The position numbers and the translations under genes were made by a program. The notes below the pieces were generated by a model. The model was given only the letters and a program-made list of their open reading frames with translations. It made no database searches and had not been told where the DNA came from. A DNA stretch of 64,000 nucleotides from Theocolax elegans (taxonomy: Eukaryota; Arthropoda; Insecta; Hymenoptera; Cerocephalidae), in NCBI GenBank assembly GCA_026168455.1, contig CM047426.1:69337740-69401739 (forward strand), read 5' to 3'. This document shows positions 56,344 to 64,000 of this stretch, in pieces (position 1 is the stretch's first letter; every line of letters begins with the position of its first letter).

Positions 56344-57111
56344 CCAATAGACATATGATTGCAAATTGACAGCAACTTTGCAAAAAAAAAATTTGTACCT
56401 GTTTATCCAAAATTTGCGTCAATGTAATTCCTTATTTATTATAAATTTGCTTCAAATCATTTACATGAAAATAGTGACAATTGTTGCATAAAATTATTAC
56501 TTTTTAAATAGCAAGTATTGCTATAAATGTGATTTTATTTTGTTGAAATAATATTTTACGTAAATATAATAGAATACTTATATTATTTTTGTGCAACTAG
56601 ATCACACGTCGCATCGCCACAACTAGTAAATGTGTTAGACTCTTAAAATTGCAAAAAAAGTAACAAAACTTGAAATACTTCACAAAAACACAGATTTTCT
56701 TGAATAAAAAATACATTGAAATTATTATTTTCATGATTGCAAAATAGCAACAAATTATCATCAAATCTTGTTGCAATATACTGCACTATGTAAGCATTTA
56801 CTGATTTAATTTTGCTACCAATTTGCTGAAAAAGAATTTCTCAGATTATGATATATTTCTGAGCAAATATATACCAAAATTATATCAACTCGTGCAGCAG
56901 AGTTAAATAACAACTTAATCTAAATCTGCGTCCTTATTCGTTAGCAAATTTATAGCAATTATTTGTTGCAACTTTTTTTAACAATTTTATAAAATTTAGG
57001 TACACGTCACTATTATGTAATGTCTTGTTAGCAAGTTTAACACAAGTTGTTTTCAAAAATTGTGTAGCAAGTTTTAACGAAGTTTTGTCTGTGCAACTCT
57101 GTCTATTGGGG
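56344..57111. mobile_element. AT-rich element with short inverted ends
   Basis: CCCCAATAGACA at 56342-56353 and TGTCTATTGGGG at 57100-57111; the interior is rich in TTGCAA and GCAAATT words. No coding. MITE-like. Confidence 0.55.
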
Positions 57112-57745
57112 CACACATTTAAAATTCAGTTATTCAAACATTATTAGTTTATAAACAAATATCATTTAATTAAAAAATGTATTTATCGATCATAAACATG
57201 TTATTACTTTCTGATGTTGAATAAATTTATTTTTTATCACTCAACCGTTAATTCGTTAAACCTCAAGAAATGTTATTAGATTGTGTTGTGTAAAAAATTT
57301 TGTGACTAAGAAATTTTTATTAATTATTGGTAACATACTTTAAATAAATTACACTGTGTTTCATAAATTCCTAAATTTTAGTGGGCATTGGAAGTACATT
57401 GCCAATGTTCTTGAAATTTCTTGTTCGGCAAATATGGGCAATATATTCGCAGTGAATTGAAAATTGCGCAATTACCGAAATATTGTACATATATTTATAA
57501 TTGAATAGACAATATATACCTAATATGTTACTAATATGCATATACAATGTATTGTATATACATGGCTCATGCTCTCTATTTTTACGCGGGATCAGAACAA
57601 TATTTTCAAATATAAACCGAAAAACGGTCAAAATAACGAAAAATTACAAAAAATCACGTTTTTTTCACAATAAAATTAAAAATATCGCAGTGCGTGTGAA
57701 TTGATACACGATCCGAAGGCGAAGATGATAAGCACATAATTTGAA
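57112..57745. other. AT-rich DNA with scattered GCAATAT words
   Basis: 57380-57500 contains GCCAATGTT and GGGCAATATATTCG, related to the next palindrome; TTTTTACGCGGGATC at 57580 matches the boundary motif of the 13.8- and 43.8-kb repeats. Confidence 0.4.
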
Positions 57746-58600
57746 GTCACCTGCGTAAAAATATAAACTACTGCCAAGATATTACAGGGATATGAGCAAT
57801 AGTTATTGCAAACATATTGCCAATATATCGCCGCATCAATAAAAAAATATTAGCAATATATTGCCAATATAACGCCAAACCTCTTCTTGCCGCATTTTGG
57901 CAATATATTGGCAATAGTTACTATCTAGCCACCTCCAACTTATCGCCAACATATTGGCAATAGTTGTTAAATTTTTTATTTGTTATTATTGTAATAAATA
58001 AGGGTAAAAATTGAATCGGCACTTAGCTAGAATAAGGTAAATTTACAAAAAATTAAAAAAAAAGTTTATCAGTTCCGGGAATTGAACCTTCAATCTTTAA
58101 ATCCGGACGCTTATACTTTACTACTGAGCTATTTTGTTATTTGGTTTTTAAGAGTTAATTACAGGTAACAAGTAACAGTTGAAAAGTCGATTGAAAAATT
58201 TTCTAAGTCCAAATTTTATTAAATCAAATAATAATTAATTTGATATTTGATCAAATTATATATCATTAATAAAGATCGGACTATTATTTATTATATATAA
58301 TTTTACTATCATTAATGATATATAATTTAATAAATTTTCAAATTAATTATTATTTGATTTATTACAATAATAACAAATAAAAAATTTAACAACTATTGCC
58401 AATATGTTGGCGATAGTTTGGATGTGGTTAGATAATAATTATTGCCAATATATTGCCAACATGCGGCAGGATGAGGTTTGGCGTTATATTGGCAATGTAT
58501 TGCCAATATTTTTTATTGATTCGGCGATATATTGGCAATATGTTCGCATTTGCTCATATCCCTGCAATATCTTGCAAAAGTTTATATTTTTTCGCGTGAC
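57746..58600. mobile_element. 855-bp palindromic element rich in ATTGCCAATAT repeats
   Basis: GTCACCTGCGTAAAAATATA at the left and the inverse TTTTTTCGCGTGAC at the right. Each arm contains many near-copies of TTGCCAATATATTG. A tRNA-like stretch sits off-centre (58073-58142). Confidence 0.8.
58073..58142 (-). tRNA. tRNA-like relic with A and B boxes
   Basis: Minus strand: TAGCTCAGTAGTAAAG (A-box like) and GGTTCAATTCCCGG (B-box like) about 40 bases apart. The acceptor stem and anticodon arm are not clear, so this is at best a pseudo-tRNA or SINE head. Confidence 0.4.
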
Positions 58601-58719
58601 GTTTTCTTTTACTATCTCTTATGATTAAGAAAAGAAGGAAAATGTCGATCTTTGAGGGTCAATCTAAGTTAAACAAGGAATAAAAAATTTTTATTCTCAA
58701 TTTGAAATATCGTGCAACG

Positions 58720-58749
58720 TTTCGTCCACTGGTTTGCGGACCTCTTCAG
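58720..58749 (-). ncRNA. Hammerhead ribozyme motif (left arm)
   Basis: Minus strand: stem I GTGC, CTGAAGA, stem II GTCC/GGAC with loop GCAAACCAGT, GAAAC, triplet GTT, stem I GCAC. Stem I pairs perfectly (4 bp), the invariant core is complete, and stem III would be the minimal C-G type known from Penelope-like elements and metazoan retrozymes. The best candidate in the window. Confidence 0.7.
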
Positions 58750-58860
58750 GCACTTCGTAAAAACGATGTATACGTTTCAATTTTACCACATTGTAAGACA
58801 CTATGACGTTACCTTACAATGTAGTAAAATTGAAACGTATACCTCGTTTTTACGAAGTTC

Positions 58861-58890
58861 CTGAAGAGGTCCGCAAACCAGTGGACGAAA
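58861..58890 (+). ncRNA. Hammerhead ribozyme motif (right arm)
   Basis: Mirror copy with the same core and stem II; stem I has a mismatch (GTTC instead of GTGC before the core), so weaker. Confidence 0.6.
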
Positions 58891-59139
58891 CGTTGCACGA
58901 TATTTCAAATTGAGAATAAAAATTTTTTATTCCTTGTTTAACTTGGATTGACCCTCGAAGATCGACATTTCCTTCTTTTCTTAAACTACAATGGAGGGTG
59001 TACAAAATTTACCTATCTCTTATGATGTATATCCACATCCACGTTATATTAAAATTTTATACTGTCAAAATGACGATTTAAGTATAAATTATGTTATATT
59101 TTTTAAATAGTTTGTAAAAATTAATTTTTTTTTAATTCA

Positions 59140-59520
59140 ATATGATCGCGGTACCCAAAGAAATAATTAGACATAGTATTTGACTTTTTTTATAGGTATT
59201 TAATTAATTTTTTATGGTTTTAAAGTTTAAGTTTGAGCGTACGTCCGTACGTCCGTACGTCCGTACAGGCAGACTTTTTATTTTATAACTCTTCTTATAT
59301 CTCTCTTGAATTTTCGAAAAAATGAATTTTATTTAATGAAAGTATTCGCGGAACCACACGAATTAATTAGTAATAGTGTTTAACATTTTTATAGGTGTTT
59401 AATAACTTTTTTAAATGGTTTAACCTCGATTATTTAAAAGGATTATTTATTTGTTTATCTGGATCAGTTATAACTGTAGGTAACATTAAGGACTGGACAT
59501 CATCAACAGGAAGGGAATAT
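59140..59520 (+). repeat. Lead segment of a duplicated minisatellite locus, copy 1
   Basis: ATATGATCGCGGTACCCAAA to ...CATCATCAACAGGAAGGGAA recurs at 60970-61320. It includes an 8-bp tandem run GTCCGTAC x3 (59248-59266), single in copy 2. Confidence 0.8.
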
Positions 59521-60720
59521 TTTTTTTTTTTTAATTTCGTAATATGGGTTCCAGTAGATGATGCCCCGTCGACCTGGAGGTAACAGTAGGGACCTAGACA
59601 TCTTCTACAGGAAGAAATTTTTTTTTTTGATTTCGTAATAGGCATTTCAGTAGATGTTGCCCCGTTAACCTGGTGGTATCATTAGAGACCTGGACATCAT
59701 CTACAGGAAGAAAACTTTTTTTTTTATTTTTATAATGAACCTTCCAGTAGATGATGCTCGGATGACCTGGAGGTAAAATTACTGACCTGGATATCTACTA
59801 CAAAAAGAAAATTTTTTTTTTTGATCTCGTACTAAGTCTTACAGTAGATGTTGCCTCGATGACCTGGAGGTAACGTTACCGACCTGGACATCCTCTACAG
59901 GTAGACAAATTTTTTTTTTGATTTCGTAATATGCCGTCCAGTAGATGTTGTCCCGATGACCTGGAGGTAAAATAAGTGACCTGCACATCTTCTACAGGAA
60001 GAAAAAATTTTTTTTTGGTTTCGTAATAGGCGTTTCAGTTGATGTTGCCCCGTTAACCTGGAGGTAACTTTACCGACCTGGACATCTTCTACAGGAAGAA
60101 AAATTTTTTTTTTGATTTCGCAATATGCCTTCCAGTAGATGTTGCCCAGATGACCTGAAGGTAACATTAGTGACCTGCACATCATCTACAGGAAGAAATT
60201 TTTTTTTTTTTGTTTCGTAATAGGCCTTCCAGTAGATGATGCCCCGTCGACCTGGAGGTAACAGTAGGGACCTAGACATCTTCTACAGGAAGAAATTTTT
60301 TTTTTATTTCGTAATAAGTCTGTCAGTAGATATTGCCCCGATGACGTGGAAGTAACATTGCCGACCTGGACATCTTCTACAGGAAGAAAAATTTTTTTTT
60401 TGATTTCATAATATGCCTTCCAGTAGATGATGTCCCGTCGACCTGGAGGTAACATTAGTGACCTGGACATCTTCTGCAGGTAGAACAATTTTTTTTTTTG
60501 ATTTCGTAATATGCCTGCCAGTAGATAATGCCCTGTCGACCTGGAGGTAACATTACCGACCTGGACATCTTCTACAGGAAGAAAAACTTTTTTTTTTATT
60601 TCTTAATAGGCCTTTCAGTAAATGTTGTCCCGTTAACCTGGAGGTAACATTAGGGACCTGGAAATCATCTCCAGCAAGAAATGATTTTTTTTAATTTCGT
60701 AGTGGACCTTCCAAGATATA
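59521..60720 (+). repeat. Minisatellite, about 118-bp unit, about ten copies
   Basis: Unit: T-run, GATTTCGTAATATGCCTTCC, AGTAGATGATGCCCCGTCGA, CCTGGAGGTAACATTAG, GACCTGGACATCTTCTACAG, GAAGAAA. Minus-strand frames with CRRCLGPYCYLQVDG are repeat artefacts. Confidence 0.9.
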
Positions 60721-60969
60721 TAGTAATTATTATAAGTTTATGATAATTTTGTTAATAAACTAAGAGATATTAACAACATTACTAGAATGTAGGATGTAAG
60801 TAGTAGATCAATTCTCAGATATTTAGGAAAATTCAGTTCATTAAGTAGATATTAAATGATATTATCCATCCACATTATATTAAAATTTTATACTGTCTAA
60901 ATGCTGATTTAAGTATAAATTATGTTATATTTTTTTAAATAGTTTATAAAAATTAATTTTTTTTAATTC

Positions 60970-61650
60970 AATATGATCGCGGCACCCAAAGGAATAATTA
61001 GACATAGTGTTTGAATTTTTTATAGGTATTTAATTAATTTTTTAATGGTTTAAAAGTTTATGTCTGAGCGTACGTTCGTACGTCCGTACAGGCAGACTTT
61101 TTATTTTTTAACTCTTCTTATCTCTCTTGAATTTTCGAAAAAACGAATTTTTTTTAATGAAAGTGATCGCGGAACCACACGGATTAATTAGAAATAATGC
61201 TTAACTTTTTTATAAAAAAACCTCGATTATTTAACTCAATTATTTATTTGTTTATCTCGATCAGTTATAACTGAAGGTAACATGAAGGACTGGACATCAT
61301 CAACAGGAAGGGAATATTTTTTTTTAATTTCGTAATGTTTGTTTTAGTAGATGTTGCCGAGATGATCTGGAGGTAACATAAGGGACCTGGATATCATCTA
61401 CAGGAAGAAATTAATTTTTTTTTAAATTTCGTAATGTGCGTTCCAGTAAATGATGCCGCGATGGTCTAGAGGTAACATAAGGGACCTGGACATCATCTAC
61501 AGGAAGATATTAATTTTTTTTTTAATTTTGTTATGAGCTTTTCAGTAGATGATACCGCGATGACCTGGGCGTAATAGTAATGACCTGGACATCATCTACA
61601 GGAAGAAATTAATTTTTTTTTTAATTTCGTAATGTGCGTTCCAGTAGATA
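60970..61650 (+). repeat. Second copy of the lead segment and a shorter minisatellite
   Basis: 60970-61320 repeats 59140-59520; 61321-61650 has about three minisatellite units. Offset between copies is about 1.8 kb. Confidence 0.8.
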
Positions 61651-62000
61651 ATAATAAAAATAATAATGAATAGCAATAAAATAATATAAATAACATAAAT
61701 ACCATAAATACTATAAATACCATAAATACTATAAATACCATAATACATAATAACATAAACTACCTAATATGTAAATAAATTATAATTATATATGTATGAT
61801 CAATATTTAATTATGTGGTTGAATTTTTATATAAATTAGTTATATATATAGACAAAAATTATTAAAATATTTATACTATATTTTTTTTTTATTTTATAAA
61901 ATTTATAAAATAAAGTTTTACAATATTTAATATGTAATGTTATAATCAATCTTACGTAAATAGCAAATTTTAATATCAAAATAACAAAAGTTCTTACATC
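61651..62000. other. AT-rich spacer with ATAAATAC(C/T) microsatellite
   Basis: 61668-61760 has repeated ATAAATACCATAAATACT words; the rest is featureless. Confidence 0.5.
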
Positions 62001-62013
62001 ATATATAGTGAAA

Positions 62014-62456
62014 AGAGCCGCGGTGGTTCATGGGTACAGCTCCCGACTCTCACACCGAGGGTCGTGGGTTCGATCCCAGACGTGTACCTCTGAAAATTTT
62101 TTCATGTGCATTTTTCGAACACCGCGACTCAGTGGCTCGGCGTGTCACTATAATGTGACGCCAGTTCAGGTGCGCGTGCGTTTCGTGCACTTGTCAGTGC
62201 ATGAGAGGCACGGGCATCTGAACTATAGGGAACGTTAGGGACGCGAAGATGTAAAGAGGATCGCGGTGGTTACATCGGGAGGACAGGAAACTGTAATTAT
62301 TAGACTAATTACAGTGACCGATGATATCTTCCGATGGACACAAGCACCACTGTTTCAACTACATGTGCTTTGTTTACAGACACACCGTTCACCTCCGTCG
62401 CTGATTAGCCCCGGCAGCATAAATAGAGCGACGTTAAATAACAAAAAAAAAAAAAA
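62014..62456 (+). mobile_element. tRNA-derived SINE, full length
   Basis: Head GAGCCGCGGTGGTTCATGGG...GTCGTGGGTTCGATCCC with A and B boxes at tRNA spacing (anticodon-loop region CTCACAC), then a 370-bp body and poly(A). Perfect 13-bp duplication ATATATAGTGAAA (62001-62013, 62457-62469). The body frame GGQETVIIRLITVTDD is also present in the copy at 45.7 kb but is not a known protein. Confidence 0.9.
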
Positions 62457-62469
62457 ATATATAGTGAAA

Positions 62470-63250
62470 TGTATATACTACATATATTAAAATTTGTATA
62501 ATAAGTATTGTAGAAATATTTTATATACGCGTATACGTTCAGTTCTTTTTCAGTATTCAATTGTTTTGAGACGACTTTTTAATTTAAGGCTATTCTAATT
62601 ACTCCATTCGTCCAATAGGTGGCGTGTATAAAATTTTCTATTTTTCCAGTTCTTCTCGCAAATGCTCAAAAATGTCTCAATTATATATAAGAAACAACAA
62701 GATATTTAGTTATTATGTGAAAATGTATCTTCCGTTCAGCGTATTGCAATGATAGTGATTGAAATAATATTTAAGTAATTAATTAATAGTCATAGCAAAA
62801 ATTATTATATTGCTGAGATGTCACACTTTTCCTATACAATATAGTAATTTTTAATATAGATTATTTTAATATTTATTATAATATTTTTCTCAGTGTATAA
62901 AAAGTGCTATTACCAAATTACCAATAACACACAAATTAATAAGTACTGCTAAATAAATAAAACAATTATTTGCAAAGGATATATACATATCACATGACAA
63001 TAAAAAATCAATAATAATTCCTTTATGATAAGTGCTATTGCAATAATAATTAAACTCTATTTCATACAAAAATAATTATTGTTATAGATAATTTCTATTT
63101 TTTTAATATTATCATTTTAATTCATCGTATAATAATAATAAATTCATTAATTATTATACATATGATAATAAATCTATATGGGTACAATGTAATAAATAAT
63201 ATTTGAATGTAGTTAAAATATTTTTAGTTTAATTTACTATTATCTATTAT
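62470..63250. other. AT-rich DNA, no gene recognised
   Basis: No frames, RNA or repeats with other regions noticed. Confidence 0.4.
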
Positions 63251-63254
63251 ATAA

Positions 63255-63565
63255 TGATTTTTCAGCGAGCGAGCGTGAGCGAGTGAGGATTTTAGCTAGT
63301 TATATTTTATAATATTAGGCCAAAAGTCCCGAGCTTTGAGAAAGTTAATAAAAGTTGAATTGTTGAGTCAGGTAATGTACCCAACACTCACAAACGGTAC
63401 AAGCGCGAGCTTTTCACGGTCGTGCCTTATATGCAAAAAGCTTCACAAAGCGTAGCGATGCAAGGCGCGGAGGAGCTCTAGGTCGAACGCTTCGCTTCGC
63501 GCCGCTCCGAAGCGGCGACTCACGGCGGACTTAAGGCCGCTCGTGGCGAGCTAGTTATTTCTCGC
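63255..63565. other. GC-rich patch with a possible Helitron-like end and small hairpins
   Basis: GCGAGCGAGCGTGAGCGAGT...TTTTAGCTAG|T at 63266-63300 could be a CTAG|T terminus. 63400-63560 holds many small inverted words (GCTTCGCTTCGC, CGCCGCTCCGAAGCGGCG). Function unknown. Confidence 0.3.
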
Positions 63566-64000
63566 TTTTCTCCTTTTCATACGTAATGTTATATAGTAAT
63601 GTTATAAGCAATTTTTTAATTTTTTATTAGAAAAAATATAGTGTCTAAGATGGTGTCTGCGTACCTTCCGGTAACGAATCTTATCCCAACTCTAGGTTGC
63701 GTTTTCTAATATACAAATATGAATGATTATTAGACCATAAGGCTCAAATTTATCAAAGTTATAGGCCACTAAAGCAAATCATGAAACAAATTATTTTCAG
63801 TTTAATTGTTTATAACTCAGAAGAAAATAGAGTTATCGAGACAACTGTAAGAAAGTTTAGTTCAAGTAGTTTAGATTGAAGAAAATACACAGTTGATGAA
63901 ATTTTGACGAAAATTTAGTATCGTGAATTAATTTTATTTTTTAGGTCAAAATTTTATCAACTGTTTGCTTTTACTAAAAGTTTAAATTACTTGATTTGAA
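63566..64000. other. AT-rich window end, no gene recognised
   Basis: No supported feature. Confidence 0.4.

Larger units (their letters stand above)
58625..58984. mobile_element. 360-bp palindrome with a hammerhead motif in each arm
   Basis: Arms of about 170 bp (TTAAGAAAAGAAGG... to ...CCACATTGTAAG) with only a few mismatches and a 14-base centre near 58803. TTAA occurs at both ends. The two ribozyme motifs point away from the centre. Confidence 0.85.

Noticed and set aside
59430..60488. Minus-strand frames with CRRCxGxxxYLQV repeats
   Set aside because: Repeat translation of the 118-bp minisatellite, shifting frame from unit to unit.
62266..62490. Conserved frame in both tRNA-SINE copies as a small protein gene
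   Set aside because: The conservation is explained by the SINE itself; the frame runs into the poly(A) tail.

Overview
This window looks like transposon-rich, AT-rich DNA from an arthropod, most likely an insect. The evidence is the type of mobile elements present: an R1-clade LINE in an AC microsatellite, a DIRS-type tyrosine-recombinase retrotransposon, a Helitron, Tnp2/CACTA-like transposons, TRIM-like LTR elements, and 5S- and tRNA-derived SINEs. One short exon-like fragment resembles the ankyrin region of ANKLE2, an animal gene. I suspect Hymenoptera but the sequence does not prove it. I see no convincing intact host gene; nearly every long reading frame belongs to a mobile element or is an artefact of a tandem repeat.

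Layout, 0-16 kb: a Tnp2-like transposase pseudogene (minus strand) is split by a 2.8-kb inverted-repeat element, which itself holds a palindromic MITE and a rearranged TRIM with a tRNA-like sequence in its LTR. At 6.3-6.8 kb is a 5S rRNA-derived SINE with a 16-bp target duplication. At 7.92-12.22 kb is a near-complete DIRS element with inverted termini, an internal complementary region, a gag-like gene with an apparent spliceosomal intron, and a scrambled pol. At 13.7-15.5 kb are a 609-bp tandem duplication and a foldback.

16-29.6 kb: two 1.37-kb inverted arms ending in G/C hairpins enclose a composite that contains another palindrome, TATATG and TG microsatellites, and a 4.7-kb R1-clade LINE. 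A 1,966-bp tandem duplication repeats the LINE 5' end plus its flank almost without change. 29.7-40.4 kb: a Helitron on the minus strand, with a 5.1-kb array of about 63-bp monomers expanded inside its tail and a 1.38-kb internal duplication of its Rep region. 41.2-42.5 kb: a foldback carrying an unexpanded, inverted Helitron tail.

42.9-64 kb: minisatellites; a second Tnp2-like transposase whose frame is interrupted by a tRNA-SINE; piggyBac-like and TA-target MITEs; an ANKLE2-like exon relic; and several palindromic elements. Several repeats contain hammerhead ribozyme cores (CUGANGA, stem II, GAAA), including a 360-bp palindrome with one core per arm. I consider the ribozyme-bearing foldbacks, the scrambled intron-containing DIRS element and the tRNA-bearing TRIM the most interesting content. 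All coordinates of repeat ends were read by eye and may be off by a few bases.
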